A stretch of 64,000 nt of DNA, from contig CAVPNJ010000003.1 in NCBI GenBank assembly GCA_963706785.1, forward strand, positions 115,141 through 179,140, given 5' to 3'. Position 1 is the first letter of the stretch, and the number at the start of each line of letters is the position of its first letter. Positions 1 to 8,527 of this stretch are shown here, one piece after another. Both the position numbers and the translations under genes were made by a program. The notes below the pieces were generated by a model that saw only the letters and a program-made list of their open reading frames with translations, was not told where the DNA came from and did no database searches. Origin of the DNA: Pollutimonas sp963706785. GTDB taxonomy: Bacteria > Pseudomonadota > Gammaproteobacteria > Burkholderiales > Burkholderiaceae_B.

Positions 1-632
1 CGCTCAAGGGTCGCGGACACCTTGAAGGCCAATTGTTCATTGCGAGACAACGCGACCCATTCCTTCAATTGAGGAATATCCTCCCAGATCGAATCAAAAT
101 AAAGTTGGTCTCCTCCCATTAGCATCAAATTGAATCGCTGCAACCCCTGGTCGTGAATGCGCTGCTCGTGCCAAAGCTGCTCTTTGTCCAGCAGCTTTAT
201 CGCTTGATTTCCCGGTTGAGCACGCAGCTCGCGATCGTGGCTATAGAGCAGATCTTCCCATACAGCATTAGCCTTTCTAACCAGCTTGCGCATGCCGGCA
301 GGATCCGAAAAGCCATTACATGATACGTAAGCCATGCGGGGCGCATAGTTTTTTCCTGGAACGGTCATCTTCCACTGAAGGGCGCCAGGAATGCCGTAAG
401 TAACGGTGCGTTCGTCCTTCGCAATTTTGCAGGAAAGGTCATAGCGAATATAACGTTCGCCAGCAAAAACGAGCAATTCCCTAGGTTCTTTGCACAAGCG
501 CCCATCGACCTCGAACTCAGGCACAGCGGTAGTCTCTTTAAGTCCCAGTAGCGCCGTGACCCTCCATTTCCCGTCGGACCCGATTCCTCGAAACGACAGG
601 AGCGGGCCGATCAGCAGATCTTTCTCGTTCAT
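1..632 (-). CDS. PhoD-like metallophosphatase, N-terminal part (cut by window edge)
   Basis: The minus-strand frame is open from an ATG at 632 to the left edge (about 210 codons). Near the edge it contains a GGDQLYFDSIW segment, the metal-binding D-Q-x-Y-x-D block of PhoD-type (alkaline phosphatase D) phosphoesterases, which hydrolyse phosphodiesters or phosphomonoesters outside the cytoplasm or at the envelope. The roughly 180 residues before it match the beta-rich N-terminal region seen in the long PhoD-like proteins. No signal peptide is visible at this start. The ATG lies four bases after the stop of a short upstream frame ending at 637, so the two could be translated together. The family call rests on one motif and the rest of the catalytic domain lies outside the window. 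Confidence 0.65.
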   Translation of the reverse strand, partial: MNEKDLLIGPLLSFRGIGSDGKWRVTALLGLKETTAVPEFEVDGRLCKEPRELLVFAGERYIRYDLSCKIAKDERTVTYGIPGALQWKMTVPGKNYAPRMAYVSCNGFSDPAGMRKLVRKANAVWEDLLYSHDRELRAQPGNQAIKLLDKEQLWHEQRIHDQGLQRFNLMLMGGDQLYFDSIWEDIPQLKEWVALSRNEQLAFKVSATLE

Positions 633-636
633 TGCG

Positions 637-771
637 TCATTTCCCTTTTGTTTGCTGTTCGTTGGCGATGATCTTGACGATACGAGCCCGTGATCGAGCT
701 TGTATGGCTATCGTGTCGGTATCCAATTCGACGACATCAAGTGCTTCAAGAGAAGCGATGGCGAAGTGCAA
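637..771 (-). CDS. possible short protein upstream of the PhoD-like gene
   Basis: A reading frame with protein-like composition ends in TGA only four bases before the PhoD-like ATG. It is open back to about 900 but has no ATG or GTG in frame; the first plausible start is TTG at 771, giving about 44 residues. The sequence upstream of that TTG also reads like protein. This may therefore be the tail of a decayed or frameshifted gene rather than a true small gene. I do not recognise it. Confidence 0.22.
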   Translation of the reverse strand: MHFAIASLEALDVVELDTDTIAIQARSRARIVKIIANEQQTKGK

Positions 772-893
772 TTCAACGGTGTTAGGGACGTGGAGGCTCT
801 TTATAAGCCGTGGGACTTTGCGAACATTATAAGTTCCTGAAGCAGAAAAAACTGACGCTTTACCGATCGCAACTCTTCTTTGCAGAACAGGCT

Positions 894-1544
894 TTAAGGC
901 AGATACCGCAATGCATCGACTGCCTTACCGTCGTAGCGCAGTTCAAAATACAGGTTGACGGCATTGCTGCCCGTACTGCCCATCGTGGCAATCGTTTGCC
1001 CTTGTTTGACCTGTGTGCCTTCTTTGACCAATAGGCTTTGGTTATGGGCATAAACGCTTAGAAAGTTAGCGTCGTGGTTCACGATCAGCATATTGCCATA
1101 ACCTCGTAAACCGTTACCCGAGTAGATTACCTTACCTGCTGCTGCAGCCTTCACGGGCGATCCTGCCGCGGCAGCGATATAGACACCCTGGGTGTTGGAT
1201 GGCGAGGTGCCTCGCTTTGATTTTCCTTCTGCAGGCCAGACCAGGTCGATGGATCGCGGCGCTGCAATTGACGGACCCTTTGCCGTCTGTGCCGGGGCGG
1301 ACGTTGCTGACGAGCCGCCTTTCACATTCAATACCTGCCCGACCCGAATGTTATCGCCGTCTTTCAGGTTATTTGCACGCACGAGCGAATCAACGCTTTG
1401 CCCATACTTTTGCGCAATCTGTGTAAGGGTGTCGCCCCTTACTACGCGATATTGGCCTTGCCCGAGGGGCTTACTGGTTCCACACGAGGCCAATACTACC
1501 GCCAGACTGAAGGCTGCCAAACATCGGCTGTACGAGCGAATCAT
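894..1544 (-). CDS. nlpD: NlpD-like LysM/LytM lipoprotein (amidase activator type)
   Basis: A lipoprotein of 216 residues: signal peptide ending in the lipobox LASC, a LysM peptidoglycan-binding domain at about 30-75 (YRVVRGDTLTQIAQKYGQ) and a C-terminal LytM/M23 domain. The M23 zinc ligands are missing: the usual HxH is replaced by LYFELRYD, and the segment LRGYGN...YAHN...GQTIATMGSTG is that of NlpD/EnvC factors. Such factors activate periplasmic N-acetylmuramoyl-L-alanine amidases at the division site rather than cutting peptidoglycan themselves. The frame extends to 1640, but the ATG at 1544 begins the signal peptide and is preferred. It does not sit in the usual surE-pcm-nlpD-rpoS context, so it may be a paralogue. 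Confidence 0.85.
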   Translation of the reverse strand: MIRSYSRCLAAFSLAVVLASCGTSKPLGQGQYRVVRGDTLTQIAQKYGQSVDSLVRANNLKDGDNIRVGQVLNVKGGSSATSAPAQTAKGPSIAAPRSIDLVWPAEGKSKRGTSPSNTQGVYIAAAAGSPVKAAAAGKVIYSGNGLRGYGNMLIVNHDANFLSVYAHNQSLLVKEGTQVKQGQTIATMGSTGSNAVNLYFELRYDGKAVDALRYLP

Positions 1545-1760
1545 AGATACAAAGATAAAAGATAAAAAGATTTTTGATAGATGGGAACGCAACATGGGGC
1601 ATGGCTTTGCCACCACCGGGAGAGGGGCAAAACGAGGCATTGCGGACAGTAGAGTTTAAGGCAAATGCGAAGCTTTATCAGCTACGCATGAGTAACGTCT
1701 TATGGCATTTGAAAGATAACACTGGCCCAGAACGGGCTGTCGCCGGGCTTTGGCATACCG

Positions 1761-4235
1761 TTAGCGCATAAAATTTCCCGCGTTAACCAGGCGGTCCGAG
1801 GCATTGCCGACCCATACCGTGTAGACGCCAGGGGGGACCACGAACGCCTTGCTCGACGTGTCCCACACGCTCAGCGGATGGTGGCTGGCGGCCGGGTCGA
1901 GGTTGATGCTGACGTTCTGGCTGGTCCCGGGTTCGAGCACGACCTTGTGGAATCCGACCAAGCGCTTGGGCGGCTGCGGCAGCCCGGCGCCCGAAGGCAC
2001 AGACAGGTATACCTGCATCACATCCGCGCCCGCACGGTCTCCTGTGTTGCGCACGGTCGCCTCGACGCGGTAGGTGGTTGCGCCCCGAGCCGGCGTATGC
2101 AGTCGCGGCGCCTCGATCGCAAATGTGGTGTACGACAGGCCATGGCCGAAGGCGAACGCAGCCCGCCTTTTGTTAGCGTCGTACCAGCGGTAGCCGATCT
2201 GCAATTGCTCGCTGTAGTCGACATGGGGGATGCCCCGCCCGTCCATGACACCCGGGTACTGATTGGACGAGACGGTCTCCATGAAGCCTTGACCTTCGAT
2301 GGGAAAGGTCACGGGCAATTTGCCGGAGGGGTTGTGCATACCTAGCAGCAGGTCGGCCACGATATTGCCGTCCTCCTGTCCCGGGAACCAGGCTTCGAGC
2401 ATCGCGGGCCCGCTCGCACCAAGCCAGCGCGCGGGTATCGGAACGCCGGCGTTGTCCTTGAGCACCAGCGCAGTCTTGGCATGCATAGGCCGCGCGGTCG
2501 CCGACTTCACACGCAACAGATGATCGATCATCGCTATGCTGCGGCTGTTGCGGCCCGCATTGTCACCGCCCTTGAACGAGATCGCTTTGGGTATGGGTGC
2601 ATACCAGTCGAGAGAGTCGCCCCTTGCGGTGAGCGTTGCGCCGGTCTCGTCACCGAAGCTGGCACGGTCGGCGCCTTCTTCGGCGACGGTGCCAGCCATG
2701 ATAACGACCGCCTCTGCGTTGGCCGCCGCCTTCAGCACGTCGTCGAAGCGGGCGGCTTTGCCATCAAGGGTGGCGCTGCGATTGGCGTCGTCCACCAGTG
2801 CCAACTGAACTTTGACCGATGGGTTGCCGGCCTGGGCGAAGACATGGCGCAGCCCTTCGGCGGGAGTGACGGTATAAAAGGGCACGACATCGGAGCTGCC
2901 GCCGCCCGCTCCCATCACCTTGCCTACCATCGATCCGCCGGCCACCGCCTGCTGTGCGTAGATTTGGCTAGCCTTGCCCACCAGCAGCACCTGCTGCACA
3001 TCGCGCGGCAACGGCAACGCGCCGTTGTTCTGCAGCAGCACCGCGGTCTGGACCCCCATGGCGCGCGCCTTTTTTCCACCGTCCTCGACGTCCAGCTGCC
3101 GCTGCACGATAGGGCGATCAAATACGCCGAACTTGAACATCTGCACGTAGCGGCGTCGCAGCGCAGTGTCGATGTCGGCCATCGTGAGCTCACCGGCCTT
3201 AAGCGCGGCGCGCAACTTATCGGGTGCGAAAAACTGCGGTAACGGCATCTCGTGATCGAGTCCGGCGCGCATCGCCTTGGCAGTGCTTTTGGCCGCGAAA
3301 AAGTCCGACTGCACATAGCCCTGGAAGCCCCACTGGCGGCGCAAAACATCGGCAAGCATTTCTTCGTTCTCACAGGCAAACGCTCCGTTGAGCGCGTTGT
3401 AGGAGCACATCACCGCGCCGGTTTCGCCATCCTTGACGGCCATCTCGAAGGGCAGCAGGTACAGTTCATGCAACACCTGTGGATCGATGCGCTCCCATAC
3501 CGTCATCCGGTTTACCTCCTGCTCATTGCCGACGTAATGCTTGGCGACGGCGATCAGGCCCTTGCCCTGCACCGCTCGCGTCTCGGCCACCGACATAACG
3601 CCGGCGAGGTAGGGGTCTTCGCCCTTGTACTCGAAATTGCGCCCAGCCAGCGGCAGGCGCGCCAGGTTCATGCCTGGCGCTTCGAAGACGTGCAGCGCCA
3701 AGCGGCTGCCTTCCTCGCCGATCAGTTCACCGAAGGCGGTGGCCACGGCCGGATCGAAAGAGGCGGCTACGGCGATTGCGGAAGGGACGGCGGTTGCCTT
3801 GGCGGAAGATGCATCGAAGTAGACCGCCGTATCGACATGCAGGCCATTCAAGTAAGCCATCCGGGGCGGAATGTCCAAGGCGACGCAATCGTTCTGGCCG
3901 ATTCCGACCGGGCCGTTGGTGATGCGTAGTGTGGGGATTCGCAAGGCTGGGATGCCCGTGACGTGGCGTGCGCCCTTGCAGTGGGGCAATTCGGGGACAA
4001 TCTCGGGCATTGCGCCGGTCAACTGTTGGGCCTTCTGCTCGAAGCTCATTTCGGCAAGCAACAAGTCGGCACGCTGTTCCGGCGTCAACGACTTCACCAT
4101 CCACGGCACTGCTTCTGCTGCAGCTGAAGTTTCGCCGTGGGGCGTCGGGGTGCTCGCGCATCCCGTCAAGGTAATTGCGGCAAGGAACAGGGCGCTCGAG
4201 AATGCGCGCTTGCGGCATAGCGGGAAGGATTGCAT
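1761..4235 (-). CDS. glycoside hydrolase family 3 lipoprotein (beta-glucosidase type)
   Basis: About 824 residues. The ATG at 4235 has a GGAG ribosome site seven bases upstream and begins a lipoprotein signal ending LTGCAS; the frame runs on to 4337 but without a signal. The domain order is that of GH3 enzymes: N-terminal TIM barrel with RLPLAGRNFEYKGEDPYLAG and KHYVGNEQE, the nucleophile aspartate in GYVQSDFF, an alpha/beta sandwich with the acid/base region, and a C-terminal fibronectin-III-like domain. It probably removes terminal beta-linked glucose (or a related sugar) from oligosaccharides or plant glucosides in the periplasm. Substrate cannot be read from sequence. It is monocistronic, with a palindrome about 100 bases upstream. 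Confidence 0.9.
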   Translation of the reverse strand: MQSFPLCRKRAFSSALFLAAITLTGCASTPTPHGETSAAAEAVPWMVKSLTPEQRADLLLAEMSFEQKAQQLTGAMPEIVPELPHCKGARHVTGIPALRIPTLRITNGPVGIGQNDCVALDIPPRMAYLNGLHVDTAVYFDASSAKATAVPSAIAVAASFDPAVATAFGELIGEEGSRLALHVFEAPGMNLARLPLAGRNFEYKGEDPYLAGVMSVAETRAVQGKGLIAVAKHYVGNEQEVNRMTVWERIDPQVLHELYLLPFEMAVKDGETGAVMCSYNALNGAFACENEEMLADVLRRQWGFQGYVQSDFFAAKSTAKAMRAGLDHEMPLPQFFAPDKLRAALKAGELTMADIDTALRRRYVQMFKFGVFDRPIVQRQLDVEDGGKKARAMGVQTAVLLQNNGALPLPRDVQQVLLVGKASQIYAQQAVAGGSMVGKVMGAGGGSSDVVPFYTVTPAEGLRHVFAQAGNPSVKVQLALVDDANRSATLDGKAARFDDVLKAAANAEAVVIMAGTVAEEGADRASFGDETGATLTARGDSLDWYAPIPKAISFKGGDNAGRNSRSIAMIDHLLRVKSATARPMHAKTALVLKDNAGVPIPARWLGASGPAMLEAWFPGQEDGNIVADLLLGMHNPSGKLPVTFPIEGQGFMETVSSNQYPGVMDGRGIPHVDYSEQLQIGYRWYDANKRRAAFAFGHGLSYTTFAIEAPRLHTPARGATTYRVEATVRNTGDRAGADVMQVYLSVPSGAGLPQPPKRLVGFHKVVLEPGTSQNVSINLDPAASHHPLSVWDTSSKAFVVPPGVYTVWVGNASDRLVNAGNFMR

Positions 4236-4331
4236 GAGCGTCTCCGATCCAGGGGTTACACGCCGAGAGCCAAGTTCTTGTGTGTGCCGCCAAAGCAATA
4301 GGCCTAGTCGCCAGCATTGGGAACGGCAGAA

Positions 4332-4348
4332 ATGCATCGAAGATGCAT
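4332..4348. promoter_or_regulatory. inverted repeat upstream of the GH3 gene
   Basis: ATGCATC-GAA-GATGCAT, two perfect seven-base arms around three bases, about 100 bases before the GH3 start. Position and symmetry suit an operator. No adjacent regulator gene is present, so the binding protein is unknown. Confidence 0.35.
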
Positions 4349-4762
4349 CCCTTCAACCATCGGTTAACTTGTACTGTTTGTCAGTTCGTGTGGGAGCCCT
4401 GATCTGCAGGTCGTTCGTGCATCTAAGGCCGTATTGCTGTCCGCTTTAAGGGAATAAGAAATGTGAAACCAGCATATACCAACATTTGTATCAACAGCAA
4501 GCGCTTGGTGTTGGTTGAGGTCCCTGACGCTAAATCGGAGCGACGCCGCGTGTCGGCACCCACGGTATGGGCGCTCCGGGCGCTGGCGTTCAAGCCAATG
4601 GTGTGCGTGGGGCTGCCCAATGCGGCGGTGCATGGGTTCCCTATTTATGAAAATATCTTGCCTTAAATCGCGTATGGTCCATATGCTTGTTTGCTGCTGA
4701 AATTCCGTAGCATGGCTGAATCTCATAGGGTAAATGCCTACGTTTTAGTCGTAATTATTTCT
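4349..4762. other. intergenic region without a convincing gene
   Basis: Between the divergent GH3 and badH genes. A 67-codon plus-strand frame starting with GTG at 4463 has an AAGGGA-like site before it, but its product resembles nothing I know and the minus strand is equally open. The last 100 bases are AT-rich and lead into the badH promoter. Confidence 0.4.
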
Positions 4763-4791
4763 TTGACTCTTGCCTGTTCCAGTTCTAGAAT
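4763..4791 (+). promoter_or_regulatory. sigma-70 promoter of the badH operon
   Basis: TTGACT at 4763-4768 and TAGAAT at 4786-4791 are separated by exactly 17 bases, each one base off consensus. This is the best promoter-like pair in front of badH, about 78 bases before its start codon. Confidence 0.6.
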
Positions 4792-4831
4792 ATGTAAATA
4801 CATTGTCTTAATTGGCGTTTTAAAAGACGCC
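4792..4831. promoter_or_regulatory. two inverted repeats at the badH transcription start
   Basis: ATGTA-AA-TACAT (4792-4803) directly follows the -10 box, and GGCGT-N8-ACGCC (4814-4831) lies further into the leader. Palindromes at a transcription start fit repression by a MarR-type dimer. The MarR gene at 10784-11281 is the obvious candidate, as BadR controls the related Rhodopseudomonas genes. Confidence 0.45.
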
Positions 4832-4868
4832 ATCAAAAGGTAGTGACCAGAGTTCAAAGGAGCACTAA

Positions 4869-5636
4869 ATGCGCAATCTCAGTGGAAGAACCGTAGTGGT
4901 AACCGGTGGCGGTGGGGGTATCGGCGGAGCCACATGCCGTCGGTTCGCCGAAGAAGGGGCAAAAGTCGCGGTATTCGATATGAATCTCCAGGCTGCGCAA
5001 AAGGTTGCTGACGAAATCAACGCTCAGGGTGGTGTCGCCCAAGCGTTCCATTGCGACATCACCAGCCGCGCCGATGTCGACGCCGCTGTGGCCGCTGCTG
5101 AAGCTGCGCTCGGTCCTATCGCGGTGTTGGTGAACAATGCAGGCTGGGACGTATTCAAGCCCTTTCTTAAAACTGTCCCGGCCGACTGGGAAAAGCTGAT
5201 TTCCATCAATCTTGTCGGGGCGTTACACATGCTGCACGCAGTACTGCCCGGTATGGCCGATCGCAAGTATGGGCGCATTGTCAACGTCGCCTCCGACGCC
5301 GCCCGTGGCGGGTCTTCGGGCGAGGCTGTGTATTCCGCCTGTAAAGGCGGTCTCGCGGCGTTGTCTAAAACATTGGCGCGCGAGCATGCTCGCCAGGGAA
5401 TTACCGTAAACGTGGTGTGCCCGGGGCCAACCGATACGGCCTTGCTGGCAGGCGTCGCCGAAGGTGCGCGTGACCCTGCCAAATTGCTTGAAGCCCTCCG
5501 TAGCGCTATCCCTCTGGGTCGCCTGGGTCAGCCCGACGACCTGGCCAGCGCGATCGCCTTTTTCGGCAGCGATGATGCCGGCTTCATCACCGGCCAGGTT
5601 ATCTCGGTTTCGGGTGGTCTGACCATGCACGGCTGA
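4869..5636 (+). CDS. badH: 2-hydroxycyclohexanecarboxyl-CoA dehydrogenase (BadH-type SDR)
   Basis: A 255-residue classical short-chain dehydrogenase. It has the NAD-binding glycine motif TGGGGGIGG near residue 12, NNAG at about 88, catalytic Ser about 140 (NVASDAARGGSSGEAVY) with YxxxK (YSACKGG), and NVVCPGPTDTAL. The NNAGWDVFKPF and SSGEAVY blocks are those I recall for BadH of Rhodopseudomonas. BadH oxidises 2-hydroxycyclohexane-1-carboxyl-CoA to the 2-keto compound, the step before BadI, whose gene follows 42 bases later. A ribosome site (AAAGGAG) precedes the ATG. The neighbouring badI makes the assignment strong. Confidence 0.88.
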   Translation: MRNLSGRTVVVTGGGGGIGGATCRRFAEEGAKVAVFDMNLQAAQKVADEINAQGGVAQAFHCDITSRADVDAAVAAAEAALGPIAVLVNNAGWDVFKPFLKTVPADWEKLISINLVGALHMLHAVLPGMADRKYGRIVNVASDAARGGSSGEAVYSACKGGLAALSKTLAREHARQGITVNVVCPGPTDTALLAGVAEGARDPAKLLEALRSAIPLGRLGQPDDLASAIAFFGSDDAGFITGQVISVSGGLTMHG

Positions 5637-5678
5637 TCGCTACTTATCACTTTCACCGAATTCTTAAAGGAATCTACC

Positions 5679-6461
5679 ATGCAATTCGAAGACATTCTGT
5701 ATGAAGTCCGCAACGGCGTGGCTTGGATCACCATCAATCGCCCCGAGAAAATGAACGCTTTTCGCGGGCAAACCTGCGATGAATTGATCAAGGCGCTGAA
5801 TAAGGCTGGTTACGACCGTCAAGTTGGCGCCATTGTTTTGGCGGGCGCAGGTGATCGTGCGTTCTGCACGGGTGGCGATCAGTCTGCTCACGACGGCAAC
5901 TATGACGGCCGCGGCACCATTGGTTTGCCAATGGAGGAACTGCACAACGCCATTCGCGACGTTCCCAAGCCTGTCATTGCACGCGTCCAAGGCTATGCCA
6001 TCGGCGGTGGAAACGTGTTGGCCACTATTTGCGACCTCACTATTTGTTCCGACAAGGCCGTTTTTGGTCAGGTCGGTCCCAAGATGGGTTCGGTCGATCC
6101 CGGTTATGGCACGGCCTTTCTGGCTCGCGTTGTGGGCGAGAAAAAAGCGCGCGAGATCTGGTATTTGTGCCGCCGTTACACCGGGCAAGAGGCTGCCGCC
6201 ATGGGGCTTGCCAACATTTGCGTGCCGCATGACCAGCTTGATGCCGAAGTGCAAAAGTGGAGCGAGGAATTGTGCGAAAGAAGCCCAACGGCGATTGCCA
6301 TTGCCAAGCGCAGCTTCAATATGGATACCGCACACCAAAGCGGCATAGCCGGTATGGGTATGTATGCGCTCAAGCTGTTTTACGAAACCGAAGAGTCGCG
6401 CGAGGGTGTCAACGCATTCAAAGAAAAGCGCAAACCCGAGTTCCGCAAGTACGCGAAGTAA
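5679..6461 (+). CDS. badI: 2-ketocyclohexanecarboxyl-CoA hydrolase (BadI)
   Basis: A 260-residue crotonase-fold protein. The blocks NRPEKMNAFRG, AGDRAFCTGGDQSAHDGNYDGRGT and FGQVGPKMGSVDPGYGTAFL are essentially those of BadI of Rhodopseudomonas palustris as I remember it, including the VDPGYG region specific to ring-cleaving members (also MenB). BadI hydrolytically opens 2-ketocyclohexane-1-carboxyl-CoA to pimelyl-CoA, the last step of the cyclohexanecarboxylate route before beta-oxidation. An AAAGGA site lies before the ATG. With badH this fixes the pathway of the operon. Confidence 0.92.
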   Translation: MQFEDILYEVRNGVAWITINRPEKMNAFRGQTCDELIKALNKAGYDRQVGAIVLAGAGDRAFCTGGDQSAHDGNYDGRGTIGLPMEELHNAIRDVPKPVIARVQGYAIGGGNVLATICDLTICSDKAVFGQVGPKMGSVDPGYGTAFLARVVGEKKAREIWYLCRRYTGQEAAAMGLANICVPHDQLDAEVQKWSEELCERSPTAIAIAKRSFNMDTAHQSGIAGMGMYALKLFYETEESREGVNAFKEKRKPEFRKYAK

Positions 6462-6482
6462 ATCCTAAATGGAGCGCTCGTC

Positions 6483-8462
6483 ATGCAAGCCGATGTGAAT
6501 TATCCGTCAGACGCCGTGTGGTGGCCCGACCGCAGCACTGTAGAAGACGCCAATCTAACGCGCTTCATGCGTGCGCTTGGGGTTAGTAGTCTCGAACAAT
6601 TGAACGATCGCGCGAACACTGATCCGGCCTGGTTTCATGACGAGTTGATCCGGTTTTTGGACTACCGCTTTTACAAACCTTACGAGCGCGTCCTGGACCA
6701 GAGCGACGGCTTGCCCTTTGCGCGCTGGTGCGTAGGGGGAACGACCAACGTGGTGATGAACTGCCTTGACCGACGCCGCCGGACAGAAGGGTACACCCAT
6801 ACTGCTCTAGTGTGGGAGGGCGAGGATGGTGCAACATCGGCCTGGACATTTGCCGATCTGGATCGCGAAACCAGCCGCCTTGCCTGGGGGCTGCGTAAGG
6901 TAGGGCTGGGGCAGGGCGACGTCGTCGGCATGTATTTGCCCAATCTGCCGCAGGCGGCGACCGCCATGTTGGCCGTGGCGAAAATCGGTGGCATCGTGCT
7001 GCCTATGTTTTCAGGCTTTGGTGCCGAGGCCATTTCACAGCGTTTAACCGACGGTCGTGCCAAGGCCCTCATCACGGTGGATGGCTCACTGCGGCGCGGC
7101 AAGCCTATCGGCGCGAAAGTCATCGCCGATAAAGCGCTCGAGGACTGCCCGAGCGTCCAACATGTAGTGGTGCTGAACCATTTAGCCACCGAGCATGGTT
7201 GGATAAACGGTCGTGATCATTGGTGGCATGAACTTTGTATAGATGCGCCGGAAGATTACACCTTGGTGAATACGCAGCCTATGCCCGCCGATGCGCCTTT
7301 TCTGGTGATGTACACATCCGGTACAAGTGGAAAGCCTAAGGGCGTGGTACATACCCACTGCGGCTTTCCTGTCAAAACGGCGCTCGACCTATCCATTTGC
7401 ATGGACTTGAAACCTCAGGATCGATTTCTCTGGATGTCCGACATGGGCTGGCTGGTTGGCCCAATTCTTGTTTTTGGCGGACTTTTGGTCGGCACGACGG
7501 TGGTGTTGGCCGAAGGAGCGCCCAATTACCCGGAACCCGACCGTCTGTGGCGTCTTATCGAGCGTCACCGCGTTACCTATCTGGGGTTGGCGCCAACGGT
7601 GGCCCGACTTTCCATGTCGATGGGCGATGACGCGCTAAAAGGGCTTGATCTTACCTCTCTACGTGTCATCGTTTCTACCGGCGAGCCCTGGACTTCCGAC
7701 GCTTGGCACTGGGTGTTTGAACGCGTGGGCAGTAAGCGGGTTCCTTTACTGAATTATTCCGGCGGGACCGAAATTGGCGGCATCCTGACAGGCACCGTCA
7801 TCCATCCACTAAAACCTTGCGCTTTTGCCGGCCCTGTGCCGGGGACGGGCGCCGATGTGGTCGACGCGCAAGGCAACAGCGCTGACGCTGGCGTGACTGG
7901 GGAACTGGTAATGCGTCGTTCCAGCATCGGGCTGACCCGCGGGCTGTGGCACGATCGCGAGCGTTACCTTGATAGCTACTGGTCACGATTGCCAGACGTA
8001 TGGGTACACGGCGATTTCGCCAGCCGCGATGCCGACGGCATGTGGTACGTGCATGGTCGCTCCGACGACACGTTAAAGATTGCCGGCAAGCGTACCGGAC
8101 CCTCCGAAATCGAGACATTGTTGATGGCCACCCGCCTGTTGATCGATGCCGCGGCTATCGGTGTACCCGATCAAATCAAGGGAACGGCGGTGGTCTGTAT
8201 TTGCGTTCCCTGCGAGGGCATCGATTTGAAAGACGCGGCACAGCGCCTGTCGTCGGCGGTGGTGGCTGGTCTGGGCGGGGCGTTCAAGCCCGCTCGAATT
8301 GTTTTTGCATCCGGTCTTCCTCGTACGCGCACGTCGAAAGTCATGCGACGTGTGGTCCGCGCGGTCTGGCTTGCAGAAGACCCTGGCGATCTCAGCTCGG
8401 TGGTCAACCCCGAGTCGATCGAGTCCATCCGAGCATCACTTAATGAACCGGATAAGGCGTAA
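6483..8462 (+). CDS. acyl-CoA synthetase, acetyl-CoA-synthetase subfamily (candidate cyclohexanecarboxylate-CoA ligase)
   Basis: A 659-residue AMP-forming ligase. Adenylation motifs are all present: the P-loop YTSGTSGKPKGVVH near 275, WMSDMGW, YSGGTEIGG, VHGDFA, GRSDDTLKIAGKRTGPSEIE, and a C-terminal lysine in RTSKVMRRVV. The long N-terminal region and WMSDMGWLVGP block place it in the acetyl/acetoacetyl-CoA synthetase group, not in the benzoate-CoA ligase group of AliA. It lies 21 bases after badI, so the inferred role is activation of the alicyclic acid to its CoA ester. The gene may have replaced aliA here. The substrate is inferred from context only. Confidence 0.82.
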   Translation: MQADVNYPSDAVWWPDRSTVEDANLTRFMRALGVSSLEQLNDRANTDPAWFHDELIRFLDYRFYKPYERVLDQSDGLPFARWCVGGTTNVVMNCLDRRRRTEGYTHTALVWEGEDGATSAWTFADLDRETSRLAWGLRKVGLGQGDVVGMYLPNLPQAATAMLAVAKIGGIVLPMFSGFGAEAISQRLTDGRAKALITVDGSLRRGKPIGAKVIADKALEDCPSVQHVVVLNHLATEHGWINGRDHWWHELCIDAPEDYTLVNTQPMPADAPFLVMYTSGTSGKPKGVVHTHCGFPVKTALDLSICMDLKPQDRFLWMSDMGWLVGPILVFGGLLVGTTVVLAEGAPNYPEPDRLWRLIERHRVTYLGLAPTVARLSMSMGDDALKGLDLTSLRVIVSTGEPWTSDAWHWVFERVGSKRVPLLNYSGGTEIGGILTGTVIHPLKPCAFAGPVPGTGADVVDAQGNSADAGVTGELVMRRSSIGLTRGLWHDRERYLDSYWSRLPDVWVHGDFASRDADGMWYVHGRSDDTLKIAGKRTGPSEIETLLMATRLLIDAAAIGVPDQIKGTAVVCICVPCEGIDLKDAAQRLSSAVVAGLGGAFKPARIVFASGLPRTRTSKVMRRVVRAVWLAEDPGDLSSVVNPESIESIRASLNEPDKA

Positions 8463-8527
8463 GCCGAAGCAGCACCTTGTGACGATGCCATAGAACCTCG
8501 TCAAACCATAACAAACAGGAGACATCC

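Noticed and set aside
2481..3242. Long open frame on the plus strand inside the GH3 gene (253 codons)
   Set aside because: It is the complement of a clear GH3 coding sequence in GC-rich DNA and its product resembles no family.
4423..4726. Short frames on both strands between GH3 and badH
   Set aside because: They mirror each other on opposite strands, none resembles a family, and only one (4463) has a ribosome-site-like sequence.
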